Positions 1 through 8,368 of a stretch of 42,710 nt of DNA are shown here, in pieces. The translations under genes and the position numbers were made by a program. Location of the stretch: assembly GCA_022573225.1 (NCBI GenBank), contig JACZUI010000019.1, positions 1 through 42,710 on the forward strand. Direction: 5' to 3'. The stretch's first letter is position 1. The number at the start of each line of letters is the position of its first letter. This stretch comes from Acidobacteriota bacterium. GTDB taxonomy: Bacteria > Actinomycetota > Acidimicrobiia > Spongiisociales > ZC4RG35. The notes beneath the pieces were generated by a model. That model was not told the DNA's origin. It ran no database searches and worked only from the letters and a program-made list of their open reading frames with translations.

Positions 1-312
1 GATCGGCTAGGTATCAAGCCGCTACATTACACGATCCTTCCTGACGGACGACTGCTGTTCGCTTCCGAATTGAAAGCGCTGCTAGTTCACCCGGACGTGG
101 ATAAGCGGCTCGATGATCAAGCGGTCGAAGAGTATTTCACCTTTGGCTATGTGCCTGACCCGAAGACCATCTACAGCACAGTACGGAAACTTGAGTCGGG
201 CTGTTACTTGAAAATCCGGCGCGGGTCCGGACTGGCGATTCCAGTTCGCTACTGGGACGTACCACTTGATCGTACGACCAATGAGCGCGCCGAATCCGAG
301 GTCGCGGCTCAG
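1..312 (+). pseudogene. Asparagine-synthetase-like amidotransferase, internal fragment
   Basis: Frame 1 is open from the window edge and reads like the end of the class II glutamine amidotransferase domain of asparagine synthetase B: DRLGIKPL, then LLFASELKALLVHP, then FGYVPDPKTIY and RYWDVPLD. In intact proteins of about 600 residues the ATP-dependent synthetase domain follows this point. Here the similarity fades near base 312 and the frame runs through unrelated sequence to a stop at 442-444. The catalytic N-terminal Cys would lie before the window, so the 5' side may simply be cut by the edge, but the 3' side is truly broken. AsnB and the exosortase-linked paralogue cannot be told apart from this piece. 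Confidence 0.7.
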
Positions 313-500
313 CGCATCAGCAGCACCACGCTGACGATGGGGAGCGTCAACACTTCGAGGGCGGACCGAGTGCTGGGGCTGGTGGCACAGTGCACGGGCC
401 GTCTGGACGATTCGGCGTCCCACTTCGAGGACCCCCGGCGCTGATCGAGCGTGGACTTAGCCTGATCAAGATTCTCAGAGTCTGGCCTGAGCATAGCTAG

Positions 501-731
501 TCGCCGGTCGGCGACCATGTATCCGTGGCGGGATCGTACACGTCTATCGAGGCCGAAGGCGTGAAAGTGCTCATTGACCCGATGAGCTTGAAGCATCTCG
601 ACGGCGCCGAGGTGGACTACAAGGACGACTTGATGGGTGGCGGTTTCGCCATCAAGAACCCCAACGCCCAGTCGAGCTGTGGCTGCGGCCAATCGTTCAC
701 GCCGAGTGAGGGAGGCGCGGCGAAGCACTGA
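501..731 (+). pseudogene. IscA/ErpA-type iron-sulfur assembly protein, C-terminal fragment
   Basis: The frame gives the C-terminal half of an A-type Fe-S carrier: [33 protein letters not shown] and the CGCG motif followed by SF. This CGCG pair supplies two of the three cluster-ligand cysteines of the family. The first half, including the third cysteine (usually in a GGCSG-type segment), is missing. The only available start is a GTG at 525 and an in-frame TAG sits at 498-500. The intact family is about 110-120 residues and only about 60 remain. It is most likely a remnant, since a protein without the N-terminal sheet should not fold. Confidence 0.7.
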
Positions 732-776
732 CACAGCGCCGTTCGCCCGACGCCGTCCGAGAAGGGCCGGGCCAGG

Positions 777-1142
777 ATGTCTGAGAGCCCGTCCCTGCTC
801 CTTCCTCTTTTCCCCCTCCCCGACACCGTCCTCTTTCCGGGGATGCCCCTGCCGCTGCACGTCTTCGAGCCGCGGTATCGCAGGATGGTGGCGGACACCC
901 TGACGACCCACCGCACGATCGGGATGACCCTGCTCCGGCCGGGCTGGGAGGAGAGTTACGAGGGCCGTCCTCCGATCTACCCGATCGGGTGCTCCGGAGC
1001 CATCGCCCAGCACGAGCGCCTGAAGGACGGACGATACAACATCGTCCTGCGGGCCCAGTCGCGCTTCCGCGTTCTCGAGGAGCACGAGGGAGAGCCGTAT
1101 CGACCGTGGCCGCATCACTTGCAGCCTATCCTCTGCTACTGA
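777..1142 (+). pseudogene. LON N-terminal (substrate-binding) domain protein, truncated
   Basis: ATG at 777 opens a typical stand-alone LON substrate-binding protein: LFPLPDTVLFPGMPLPLHVF, EPRYRRMV, then IYPIGCSGAIAQ and DGRYNIVLRAQSRFRV. Family members of about 200-220 residues continue for another 90-100 residues after the GEPYR-like segment. Here the sequence becomes unrelated after EGEPYR (about base 1110) and stops at 1140-1142. No other frame restores the family sequence. It starts 45 bp after the IscA/ErpA fragment, with no shared function. The first half alone could be expressed but is probably dead. Confidence 0.7.
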
Positions 1143-1249
1143 CGGAAAACGGGTGCAAGGCTGTGGTCGAGCGGTTCAACCTCCGGATGGCCGAGCGGGC
1201 CGACTCGAAGCACGTGCCGTGGCCTACGGGTGCCGTGGTGAACAGATAT

Positions 1250-1329
1250 CATGCGGTTGCACAGGTAGACGGATTGCAGGCAGCGAACTGATTAGTCATA
1301 GGTTGTAGGTCCGAGTCCTACCCGCGGAG
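1250..1329 (+). pseudogene. Decayed tRNA-like sequence (3' half resembles tRNA-Asn)
   Basis: The 3' end is a convincing T arm (stem GTAGG 1305-1309, loop TCCGAGT, stem CCTAC 1317-1321), followed by acceptor strand CCGCGGA and discriminator G1329. This is the usual end of tRNA-Asn. Upstream the structure fails: the candidate acceptor 5' strand CATGCGG gives only about 5 of 7 pairs, the anticodon stem pairs in about 3 of 5 positions, and the loop CTGATTA does not carry GTT. I read it as a broken tRNA or an attachment-site remnant, not a working gene. Confidence 0.35.
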
Positions 1330-1368
1330 CCTCAACCCGACGGTTCTCTTGTCAGATGATGCCGTCGG

Positions 1369-1548
1369 TCACTCGCTGCGCCGTGACCACCAGAGCATGC
1401 CGATCCCACCTGCCACGGCCAAGGATCCCCACAGCACCCAAATCCGATTGTCAGTCATGAAGCTTTCCGGGGCGAAGGCAACGTCAAATCCCTGAAGGAT
1501 CCAGATCGTCCCGGCAATCACCAGCAGAACCCCGGCAGCAAGTCTCAC
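1369..1548 (-). CDS. Small two-helix membrane protein (59 aa)
   Basis: A GTG start at 1548-1546 gives 59 residues ending in TGA at 1369-1371. It has two hydrophobic stretches: residues 4-20, containing AGVLLVIAGTIWILQG, and residues about 37-54, containing WVLWGSLAVAGGIGMLWW. A short polar turn with PESFMTDNRIW lies between them and the tail is WSRRSE. This pattern (helix, WILQG, SFM turn, second helix) is familiar from tiny actinobacterial membrane proteins of unknown role. GAGATGAAGA just upstream could be a weak ribosome site; the nearby ATG at 1555 is out of frame. It stands alone between the decayed zone and the aromatic operon promoter. Confidence 0.6.
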   Translation of the reverse strand: MRLAAGVLLVIAGTIWILQGFDVAFAPESFMTDNRIWVLWGSLAVAGGIGMLWWSRRSE

Positions 1549-1725
1549 TCTTCATCTCGCGGTATCTCATGGGCGAGTCGCCCCGCGGCCAGCCGGTGAG
1601 TTCCACTCCTTACCACGAGGGCCGACGATGTGGCCATGGCCACACGTTATGCCTTCGAGCTGGATATCTGCCAAGAGCTGACCTGCATTCGCCCCACCTG
1701 GTGAACTGCGACAGGCGACTGGCTA

Positions 1726-1755
1726 TTGACATGTCGCACTGATCGGGTGAATAAT
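1726..1755 (+). promoter_or_regulatory. Sigma70-type promoter of the aromatic operon leader
   Basis: TTGACA at 1726-1731 is a perfect -35 box. After an 18-bp spacer comes AATAAT at 1750-1755, matching five of six -10 bases. Transcription would begin near 1761-1763, only 2-4 bases before the leader ATG at 1765, so the mRNA should be essentially leaderless. Confidence 0.7.
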
Positions 1756-1764
1756 CCAGTCTGT

Positions 1765-1839
1765 ATGACGACGAACCATGCCAGCGGACTCAGCGCCACT
1801 CCAGGGCAGTCCTTTACGTTCGTCTATTTCGGCGTCTAG
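1765..1839 (+). CDS. Phe/Tyr-rich leader peptide (24 aa), candidate attenuator
   Basis: This short open frame starts almost at the predicted transcription start and ends in QSFTFVYFGV then TAG. Four of the last eight residues are aromatic (F, F, Y, F), while the first 16 contain none. The next gene, 63 bp downstream, makes DAHP synthase, chorismate mutase and prephenate dehydratase, the Phe/Tyr pathway enzymes. Clustered codons for the end product are the mark of ribosome-mediated attenuation: scarce charged tRNA-Phe or tRNA-Tyr would stall the ribosome near the leader end. No Trp codon is present, in keeping with Phe/Tyr sensing. There is no Shine-Dalgarno, fitting leaderless translation. 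Confidence 0.65.
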   Translation: MTTNHASGLSATPGQSFTFVYFGV

Positions 1840-1888
1840 CGCCGATCTACCCCACCTCCGCGTTACTCCTTTAAACCCTCTTCTTCCA
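1829..1888 (+). promoter_or_regulatory. Leader hairpin and C-rich spacer before the aromatic gene
   Basis: CGGCG at 1830-1834 pairs with CGCCG at 1840-1844 around the leader stop codon (T1829-A1845 adds a pair). The next 40 bases are rich in C and T and very poor in G, for example CTACCCCACCTCCGCG and CCCTCTTCTTCCACGG. There is no U-tract terminator. A G-poor, C-rich untranslated stretch just after a leader stop could be a Rho-loading site, so control may be Rho-dependent or translational. This is inference from composition alone. Confidence 0.35.
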
Positions 1889-1902
1889 CGGATCCATTAC
1901 CC

Positions 1903-3957
1903 ATGACCAATTCCAACAACTCCGAACCCAAGAGCATCGAGCAAATCCGAGATGACATCGACAACGTCGATTCGGCGATCCTCCGACTCCTTGCCGAGCG
2001 CCAGGCCCACAGTCGGCGCATGGCACGGGAGAAAGGGCGATCGGACGTTCCCTCCCGCGATCAGAACCGCGAAGAGGACCTGATCGCAGACCGCATTGCC
2101 GGGGGACTTGACCACGACCTCGACGCGGGTCTCGTCAGTCGGCTCTGGCGCGAGATCGTCAACGACTCGGTTCGAGTGCAACAGGACGTGCTTGGTCGCA
2201 CTCAAGGTGGGCCCGACACCGTTACCGCTGCCATCCAGGGCATCGAAGGCTCTTACAGCCAGTTGGCAGCCCATCAGTTCTTCGAGTCAAAGGGCATTGA
2301 CGTCACATATGCCACGTCGAAGACCTTTTCGGAAGCAGTTTCCAGCGTCCACGAAGGATCAGCCGACGTCGCCGTGCTCCCCATCGAGAACACAACCTCT
2401 GGAGCAATATCCGAGGTATACGACCTCCTTCTCGACAGCGGGCTCCACTTCGTCGGCGAAGTTCGGTTCAGAGTTCGTCATCGCCTGCTCGGACTCGCGG
2501 CAGCTTCGATTCCAAATCTTCGCAAGATCTACTGCCATCCCCAGGCCGTGGCGCAATGCTCGGAGTTCCTGGCAACGCTCGACGATTGTGAGGTTGTCTA
2601 TTTCTCCGACACAGCGCTCTCGGGCAAGCGGATTGGCGAACTCAACGATCCCACTGTGGGTGCGATCGCAAGCGAGGACACTGCACGGCTTTACGGACTC
2701 CAGGTGCTCAAGACCGGAATCGCCGACCGGGAGGAAAACTACACCCGATTCGTGGTAGTCGGGCCGAAACCGATCGAGGTTCCACCCGGGGTTGCCGCCA
2801 AGACATCATTGGTGATGGCCGTTGGCAACCATCCCGGCGCTCTCATGGATGCTCTGGGCGTGTTCCGTGAGGCCGACATCAATCTCATCATGCTGGAATC
2901 GCGACCCATTCCCCACAACCCGCGCGAGGAGTTGTTCTACGTCGACTTCGAGGGAGACCTCGCCGACGTGGGCGTGAAACAGGTGCTCGAGTCCCTTACC
3001 CGGCAGGTCAGATTCCTCAAGGTGCTGGGAAGCTACCCGTCACGTGATCTGCGGCCCAAGCCCGCCGCAGCCCGATCTGGCTCGGTCGAGCCCGTTGGCA
3101 GGGGCCAGCTGGTGGATCCTTCTCCTTCCACGGATAACCCAAAGGGCTACAAGCTGGGCAGCCGAGGCCACAAGCCAAACAACACTGTGGTGGAGGTCCT
3201 TGGCGCCAGGTTTGGTGGGGATGATCTCGTGATGATCGCCGGCCCCTGCGCCGTGGAGTCATGGGATCAGATCATGACCACGGCCAAGGCCGTCGCAGAG
3301 GCCGGTGCCTCAGTGCTCCGGGGTGGGTGTTTCAAGCCTCGGACCTCCCCATACTCGTTCCAGGGTCTGGGTTTCGAGGGTCTTGACATGCTGGCCGAAG
3401 CGGGCAAGACCTATGGCCTCCCGGTGGTAACCGAAGTGGTCTCACCGTCGGATGTGGATCAGATCGCTCGCAAAGCGGACATCCTCCAAGTCGGTACCAG
3501 AAACATGCAGAACTTCTCGCTTCTGTCCGCCGTGGGGCGCACCCACCGTCCGGTGCTTCTCAAGCGGGGGATGAGCTCTTCGCTGGATGAGCTGTTGCAG
3601 GCGGCCGAATACATCCTGGCGGAGGGCAACCAGCAGGTGATCCTCTGCGAGCGGGGAATCAGAACATTCGAGACCTCGACTCGGAACACGCTCGATCTCA
3701 GTGCGGTGCCGGTGCTTCGGAGCAGGACCCATCTTCCGATCGTCGTCGATCCCTCGCATGCGGCCGGAAAGCGCGATCTGGTCGCCCCGCTCGCACTCGG
3801 TGCCCAGGCCGTGGGAGCGCATGGTGTGATGGTGGAGATCCACCCTGATCCGGAGACCGCCCTCAGCGATGGGCCCCAGTCACTCCGGTTCGATCAGTTT
3901 GAAGCGCTCATGGCAGCCCTCGGCATTCCTCCCCGACTGTCGGGTGGGGCGGGTTAG
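1903..3957 (+). CDS. Trifunctional chorismate mutase / prephenate dehydratase / DAHP synthase
   Basis: One 684-residue chain carries three aromatic-pathway enzymes. Residues about 10-95 are an AroQ-type chorismate mutase ([20 protein letters not shown]). Residues 107-285 are prephenate dehydratase with the catalytic TRF motif at 281-283. Residues 300-378 are its ACT domain, with GAL at 312-314 and ESRP at 332-335, the usual Phe-binding motifs. A loose linker covers 380-430. Residues 435-675 are a DAHP synthase of the AroG/KdsA-like type I-beta fold, with AGPCAVES at 446-453, [11 protein letters not shown] at 478-488 and [10 protein letters not shown] at 616-625. The protein would catalyse the first step of the shikimate pathway and the two steps from chorismate to phenylpyruvate. 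ATG 1903 has only a weak GGA upstream. The stop overlaps that of convergent leuD. Confidence 0.9.
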   Translation: MTNSNNSEPKSIEQIRDDIDNVDSAILRLLAERQAHSRRMAREKGRSDVPSRDQNREEDLIADRIAGGLDHDLDAGLVSRLWREIVNDSVRVQQDVLGRTQGGPDTVTAAIQGIEGSYSQLAAHQFFESKGIDVTYATSKTFSEAVSSVHEGSADVAVLPIENTTSGAISEVYDLLLDSGLHFVGEVRFRVRHRLLGLAAASIPNLRKIYCHPQAVAQCSEFLATLDDCEVVYFSDTALSGKRIGELNDPTVGAIASEDTARLYGLQVLKTGIADREENYTRFVVVGPKPIEVPPGVAAKTSLVMAVGNHPGALMDALGVFREADINLIMLESRPIPHNPREELFYVDFEGDLADVGVKQVLESLTRQVRFLKVLGSYPSRDLRPKPAAARSGSVEPVGRGQLVDPSPSTDNPKGYKLGSRGHKPNNTVVEVLGARFGGDDLVMIAGPCAVESWDQIMTTAKAVAEAGASVLRGGCFKPRTSPYSFQGLGFEGLDMLAEAGKTYGLPVVTEVVSPSDVDQIARKADILQVGTRNMQNFSLLSAVGRTHRPVLLKRGMSSSLDELLQAAEYILAEGNQQVILCERGIRTFETSTRNTLDLSAVPVLRSRTHLPIVVDPSHAAGKRDLVAPLALGAQAVGAHGVMVEIHPDPETALSDGPQSLRFDQFEALMAALGIPPRLSGGAG

Positions 3958-4571
3958 GCAGCTCCACCCGCCGTTGTCATGGGCATCCACGACGGACGTC
4001 TGGATTCGTGCGCCGAGATGGCCTCGCCGTGCCCAAGCGTCACTCCGATGGTGTCGATACCCCCGAGCAGTCGTTCCTTGACGTTTGGGTTGATGTCGAA
4101 CTCGAGAGTCAGCTCCCCCGAAACGATGGTCTGTTCCAACAAGTCGATGTCGATGACTGCGGCGGGATCCGTGGCGATGTCAAAGAGCACAGCAACATGC
4201 TCACCATCGAGCTCAATTGGGAGCAGCCCGATATTGGCCGCATTGTTCTTGAAGATGTCAGCCAACGAAGGTGCGATCACCGCTTCAAATCCCCAATCCT
4301 GAATTGCCCAGGCGGCATGTTCGCGAGATGACCCACATCCAAAGTTCGGTCCGGCGATCAGGACTCGGGCACCTGAGCGTTGCGGGTGATTGATGATGAA
4401 CTCGTGATTGAGCTCTCCATTGTCATGGTGGGCCCAGTTGTGAAAGAGAAACTCGCCGTAGCCATCCCGTTCGATCCTCTTGAGAAACTGTTGGGGAATG
4501 ATCTGGTCGGTATCGACGTCGGCTCGGTCCATGTGAAGCATCGTCCCGGTGATGGCGCGGACCGGTTTCAT
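3954..4571 (-). CDS. leuD: 3-isopropylmalate dehydratase small subunit
   Basis: A 205-residue LeuD. With LeuC it isomerises 2-isopropylmalate to 3-isopropylmalate in leucine synthesis. Family motifs are clear: [15 protein letters not shown] near the N-terminus, [13 protein letters not shown], then the substrate-loop [20 protein letters not shown] and [13 protein letters not shown]. The ATG at 4571 shares ATGA with the leuC stop, so translation is probably coupled and the longer upstream frame is not the start. It is the last gene of the ilvBN-leuABCD run. Its TAA overlaps the TAG of the convergent aromatic gene, leaving no room for a terminator between them. Confidence 0.93.
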   Translation of the reverse strand: MKPVRAITGTMLHMDRADVDTDQIIPQQFLKRIERDGYGEFLFHNWAHHDNGELNHEFIINHPQRSGARVLIAGPNFGCGSSREHAAWAIQDWGFEAVIAPSLADIFKNNAANIGLLPIELDGEHVAVLFDIATDPAAVIDIDLLEQTIVSGELTLEFDINPNVKERLLGGIDTIGVTLGHGEAISAHESRRPSWMPMTTAGGAA

Positions 4572-5971
4572 CGTGGTTCCCACTCTCTCACGTCGACGAA
4601 GTGGCCGGTGATCGCCGACGCTGCGGCCATTGCGGGGCTGACCAGGTGAGTACGCGCACCGCGACCCTGTCGTCCTTCGTAATTGCGATTGGACGTTGAG
4701 GCGCATCGCCCGCCTGGGGGTATCACGTCAGGGTTCATCGCGAGACAGCTGGAGCAACCAGCGTCGCGCCACTCGAATCCGGCGCTGGTGAATATTCGAT
4801 CTAAACCTTCCGCCTCGGCCTGAGCCTTCACCTGCATCGACCCGGGCACAACGATGGCACTCACCCCGTTCTTGACCGACTTGCCTTCAGCCACCCGAGC
4901 CGCAGCCCGAAGATCCTCGAGGCGTCCGTTGGCGCACGAGCCGATGAACACGTGGTCGATGACGATATCGGTCATGGGGGTGCCCGGGTCCAGGTCCATG
5001 TACTGAAGGGCCCTCACCGCAGAGTCTCGCTGCAAATGATCCGTAAAGGTCTCGGGATGCGGCACCTCTCCGTCGATTCCTACGGTCTGAGCGGGGTTGA
5101 CGCCCCAAGAGACATGGGGAACGAGCCGGGAGGCGTCGACATGGTGGGTGGCATCGAAGACTGCGTCGGGGTCGGTTCGCATAGTCGTCCATGCTTCGAG
5201 TGCCAGATCCCAGTCTTGCCCTTGTGGCGCAAAGGGACGATCTTTCAAGTAGGCAAAAGTGGTCTCGTCTGGCGCAATCATCCCGGCGCGGGCACCGGCT
5301 TCGATGGTCATGTTGCAGACCGTCATGCGTTCTTCCATCGTCAGCGCCTCGACGGCTGCACCCCGGTACTCGATCACGTGTTTTCCTCCCCCCGACACAC
5401 CGATGGCGGTGATGGCACCGAGGATGAGGTCCTTGGCACTTACACCCCAGGGGAGCTGCCCGTCGATCTCGATCGCCATGCTGCCGGGTCTCGATTGCCA
5501 GATGGTTTGCGTCGCCAGGACGTGCTCGACTTCGGAAGTGCCGATTCCGAAAGCCAGAGCGCCGAAGGCGCCATGGGTCGAGGTGTGGCTGTCGCCACAG
5601 ACGATCAGCATGCCTGGCTGGGTCAAACCCTGCTCGGGCGCAATCACATGGACGATTCCCTGGCGGGGGTCGTCCAGATCGAAGAGGGTGATGCCGTGGG
5701 TGGCGCAGTTGGCGCGGAGGGCGTCGATCTGGGTCTTGGAAAGCCGGTCTCGGATCCCGAGATGGCGGTCGGTCGTGGGGACGCCATGGTCGATCGTGGC
5801 CAGAGTCAGGTCGGGCCGGCGCACCCGTCGGTTTGATTGAGCGAGCCCGGCGAACGCCTGAGGCGAGGTGACCTCGTGGACAAGTTGGAGATCGACATAG
5901 AGCAGGCTGGGGTCGGTCCCGGTGACGACGTGTGAGTCCCACACCTTTTGAAAAAGAGTCTGGCCCGCCAT
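4568..5971 (-). CDS. leuC: 3-isopropylmalate dehydratase large subunit
   Basis: A 467-residue aconitase-family LeuC that carries the [4Fe-4S] cluster. It starts [16 protein letters not shown] and shows the [20 protein letters not shown] segment, the [20 protein letters not shown] segment with one cluster cysteine, and [12 protein letters not shown] with the two others. Length is normal. The start at 5971 overlaps the leuB stop as TGATG, and a further in-frame extension to 6463 lies inside leuB, so it was rejected. It works with LeuD, whose gene overlaps it by 4 bp. Confidence 0.94.
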   Translation of the reverse strand: MAGQTLFQKVWDSHVVTGTDPSLLYVDLQLVHEVTSPQAFAGLAQSNRRVRRPDLTLATIDHGVPTTDRHLGIRDRLSKTQIDALRANCATHGITLFDLDDPRQGIVHVIAPEQGLTQPGMLIVCGDSHTSTHGAFGALAFGIGTSEVEHVLATQTIWQSRPGSMAIEIDGQLPWGVSAKDLILGAITAIGVSGGGKHVIEYRGAAVEALTMEERMTVCNMTIEAGARAGMIAPDETTFAYLKDRPFAPQGQDWDLALEAWTTMRTDPDAVFDATHHVDASRLVPHVSWGVNPAQTVGIDGEVPHPETFTDHLQRDSAVRALQYMDLDPGTPMTDIVIDHVFIGSCANGRLEDLRAAARVAEGKSVKNGVSAIVVPGSMQVKAQAEAEGLDRIFTSAGFEWRDAGCSSCLAMNPDVIPPGGRCASTSNRNYEGRQGRGARTHLVSPAMAAASAITGHFVDVREWEPR

Positions 5972-7047
5972 CAGACTGTTCCCACCGATGCGACGTTGGC
6001 GACGGCTTCGACGACCTGATCGCCAACCTCTGACGTCGAGGCGCCCATCTCGGCTGCCCGGAGTGAGGGAAGAGCTCCGGCGACACTTGCGACTGCCCCC
6101 TCGATTGCGGCTCCCGCTTTGTCCTCCCCAAGAGTGGTGAGAAGCATCGCAGCGGCTCCGATTGCAGCAAGAGGGTTGATCTCTCCTCGGCCTTCGAACC
6201 CGGGCGCCGTTCCGCCGATCGGCTCGAACATCGAGATTCCGGTTGGGTTGATGTTGGCCCCGGCGGCGATGCCTAGACCGCCCTGGAGGGCGGCTCCCAG
6301 GTCTGTGATGATGTCGCCAAACATGTTGTCGGTGACGATCACATCGAACCGACCGGGATCGTCGACCATCCAAAAGCAGGCGGCGTCGACATGGGCATAG
6401 TCGGTCTCCACGTCCGGGTAATCGCCGGAAACTTCCGAGAACACCCGGTCCCATAGATCCCATGCATAGGTCAGGACATTGGTCTTGCCACAGAGCGTCA
6501 GGTGCGGGCGGTTTCGCCGCTGTGCCAATTCGAAGGCGTATCGGATACAGCGCTCGACGGCGAATCTGGAGTTGACCGAATGCTGGACTGCGACCTCGAA
6601 AGGGGACCCCTTGGCGGTGAACTCGCCACTGCCCGCATAGAGCCCCTCACTGTTCTCACGGACCACGACGAAGTCGAGGCTCTCTGGCCCCACCCCGGCA
6701 AGTGGACCCCTAACTCCCGGCAGCAGCCTTACCGGTCGCACATTGACGTACTGGTCGAGCTCTCTGCGAAGTCTCAGCAAGATCTCTTGCTCGAGAATTC
6801 CAGGCGCAATATCGGGGTGGCCGATGGCCCCGAACAATATGGCATCGGTCCCTCGGAGCAGCTCCAGGTCGGAACCGGTGAGCGTCTCCTTGGTTTGGAG
6901 ATATCGCACCCCGCCGATGTCATGGCGTTGGTACTCGACTTCGAATCCAAACACAGTGGCCGCATGGTCGATGACCTTGGTTGCCTCGGCAGTGACCTCG
7001 GGTCCGGTGCCGTCACCGGGAATGACCGCAATCCGATGCGTTCTCAC
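5971..7047 (-). CDS. leuB: 3-isopropylmalate dehydrogenase
   Basis: A 358-residue NAD-dependent beta-decarboxylating dehydrogenase that oxidises 3-isopropylmalate to 2-oxoisocaproate. Landmarks are [17 protein letters not shown] at the N-terminus, [14 protein letters not shown], the catalytic Lys/Asp region [14 protein letters not shown] and [19 protein letters not shown], and the cofactor segment [20 protein letters not shown]. The ENSEGLY segment is shared with related tartrate and isocitrate dehydrogenases, but the setting between leuA and leuC settles the role. ATG 7047 overlaps the leuA stop as ATGA. Confidence 0.92.
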   Translation of the reverse strand: MRTHRIAVIPGDGTGPEVTAEATKVIDHAATVFGFEVEYQRHDIGGVRYLQTKETLTGSDLELLRGTDAILFGAIGHPDIAPGILEQEILLRLRRELDQYVNVRPVRLLPGVRGPLAGVGPESLDFVVVRENSEGLYAGSGEFTAKGSPFEVAVQHSVNSRFAVERCIRYAFELAQRRNRPHLTLCGKTNVLTYAWDLWDRVFSEVSGDYPDVETDYAHVDAACFWMVDDPGRFDVIVTDNMFGDIITDLGAALQGGLGIAAGANINPTGISMFEPIGGTAPGFEGRGEINPLAAIGAAAMLLTTLGEDKAGAAIEGAVASVAGALPSLRAAEMGASTSEVGDQVVEAVANVASVGTV

Positions 7048-8240
7048 TGAAACGATGATGCGACTCCTTCGAGTACCTCGATGCCGGACACGACCTCGTC
7101 CACGATGGCGCGCAGCTGTGAGTCGGGAATCTCTCCGCTCTGGTCGGCAATCTCCTTCATCCGTCTGAACGCGGCCTCAAAGGTGGACGGGTCGAGTTGG
7201 ATACCGATTCTGTCGAGCGCAAACTTGAAAGCAGCGCGCCCGGAGTGCTTGCCGATGATGATCGACGAACCGGCGGCCCCGACGGCCTTAGGGTCCATGA
7301 TCTCGTAGGTGGCGCGGTTCCGCAGGACACCGTGTTGGTGGATCCCAGACTCGTGAGCGAATGCGTTCCTGCCCACTATCGCCTTGTTGTACTGGATCGG
7401 GTACCCGGTGTGTTCGGCGACCAGCCGTGACGATTCATAAATCTCCTCAGTGGTTATGTTCACATCCACCTCGAAGGCGTCCTTGCGAATCTTCAGCGCC
7501 ATCACAACCTCCTCGATTGAGGTGTTGCCGGCACGCTCGCCTATCCCGTTGATGGCGCCCTCGATCTGTCTGGCGCCTGCCTCGACGGCGGCAAGCGAGT
7601 TGGCAACGGCCAGGCCGAGATCGTTGTGGCAATGGGCGGAGATGGTCACATCCCGCCTCGTTCCCTTGACCTCGGATACCACGCGACGGATCAGGTCGCC
7701 GTAGTCACCCGGGGTCGCATAGCCGACGGTGTCGGGAATGTTGATCGTGGTGGCGCCGGCGGTGACGGCCGCCTCGCAGACGGCGATCACGAAGTCGGGG
7801 TCTGATCGGGTCGCATCCTCGGGGGAGTACTCGACGTTGTCGGTATGGGCCTTGGCTCGGGCGACGCCCGACTTCACCGCAGCCATCACATCTCCGGGGT
7901 CCATCCGCAGCTTGTATTCCATGTGGATCGGAGACGTGGCCATGAATACGTGGATCCTGGGCGCGGCGGCGTGTCGGATCGCCCTCCAGGCGGTGTCGAT
8001 GTCGTCGCGCTCTGTTCGCGCCAGAGCGGCAATAACCGGTCCCTCCACCTCCCGGGCGATTCGGCTGACGGACTCGAAATCACCCGGAGATGAGATCGGG
8101 AAGCCGGCCTCGATCACATCCACCCCGAGTCGGGCGAGCTGAGTTGCGATGGCAACCTTTTGGTCACCGTCAAGCGCAATTCCCGGTGCCTGTTCCCCGT
8201 CTCGGAGTGTGCTGTCAAATATCTGTACTTGTTCGGTCAT
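7044..8240 (-). CDS. leuA: 2-isopropylmalate synthase, short form without regulatory domain
   Basis: A 398-residue enzyme that condenses acetyl-CoA with 2-oxoisovalerate, the committed step to leucine. It opens with VQIFDSTLRDGEQAPGIAL (metal-binding Asp, catalytic Arg/Glu), followed by AHCHNDLGLAVANSLAAVEAG, INGIGERAGNTS and FAHESGIHQHGVL. The HMGL-like barrel and linker helices are complete. The chain stops after [20 protein letters not shown], where bacterial LeuA of 510-560 residues continues into the Leu-binding regulatory domain. The stop overlaps leuB, so no frameshifted remainder exists. A homocitrate- or citramalate-synthase role is possible, but leuBCD follow directly. GAGGAGAAACC gives a good ribosome site for ATG 8240; the in-frame extension to 8297 lacks one. 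Confidence 0.88.
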   Translation of the reverse strand: MTEQVQIFDSTLRDGEQAPGIALDGDQKVAIATQLARLGVDVIEAGFPISSPGDFESVSRIAREVEGPVIAALARTERDDIDTAWRAIRHAAAPRIHVFMATSPIHMEYKLRMDPGDVMAAVKSGVARAKAHTDNVEYSPEDATRSDPDFVIAVCEAAVTAGATTINIPDTVGYATPGDYGDLIRRVVSEVKGTRRDVTISAHCHNDLGLAVANSLAAVEAGARQIEGAINGIGERAGNTSIEEVVMALKIRKDAFEVDVNITTEEIYESSRLVAEHTGYPIQYNKAIVGRNAFAHESGIHQHGVLRNRATYEIMDPKAVGAAGSSIIIGKHSGRAAFKFALDRIGIQLDPSTFEAAFRRMKEIADQSGEIPDSQLRAIVDEVVSGIEVLEGVASSFQ

Positions 8241-8275
8241 GTCTGGTTTCTCCTCGTAGTGGTTGGTGGCTGGGC

Positions 8276-8303
8276 GCCGGTCGTGCCGCGGGGGCACACC
8301 GGC
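8276..8303 (-). terminator. GC-rich hairpin between leuA leader and leuA
   Basis: On the minus strand GCCGGT-GTGCC pairs with GGCAC-(G)-ACCGGC around a CCCGC loop: an 11-bp stem with one bulged base, starting at the leader stop codon. No U tract follows; instead there is a C-rich, G-poor stretch up to the leuA ribosome site. It could be the terminator or pause element of a leucine attenuator. A smaller hairpin (AAGGGC/GCCCTT, 8309-8326) lies inside the leader over its last Leu codons and could compete with it. Confidence 0.5.
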
Positions 8304-8368
8304 TAGGTAAGGGCGAGGAGGCCCTTGTCGTTCGAGAGGAGGCGAGGAGTCTGGTCGAGAGTTTTCAT
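8303..8368 (-). CDS. Leucine-rich leader peptide between ilvN and leuA (21 aa)
   Basis: ATG at 8368-8366 overlaps the ilvN stop as ATGA. The frame encodes 21 residues, six of them leucine, with the run RLLSNDKGLLALT at the end and TAG at 8303-8305. It then meets the strong hairpin at 8276-8303. Its position, size and leucine load are those of a leuA attenuator leader, but it sits inside the operon and its ribosomes would arrive by coupling from ilvN. That would let leucine supply set leuABCD output separately from ilvBN. No other gene fits this 124-bp gap. It was found by reading the gap and not by homology. Confidence 0.62.
   Translation of the reverse strand: MKTLDQTPRLLSNDKGLLALT

Noticed and set aside
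309-1118. Long minus-strand open frame (269 codons) across the decayed region
   Set aside because: It is antisense to three recognisable fragments and is Arg-rich with no protein-like pattern; it is open only because of high GC.
1183-1332. tRNA with a group I intron (TGGCCGAGCGGGCCGA at about 1187-1202 resembles a Leu/Ser D arm)
   Set aside because: The acceptor strands pair in only four or five of seven positions, no anticodon stem can be built and no intron core is seen.
4568-6463. Long version of leuC (631 codons)
   Set aside because: The extra 164 codons lie inside leuB in another frame. LeuC begins [12 protein letters not shown] at 5971, overlapping the leuB stop.
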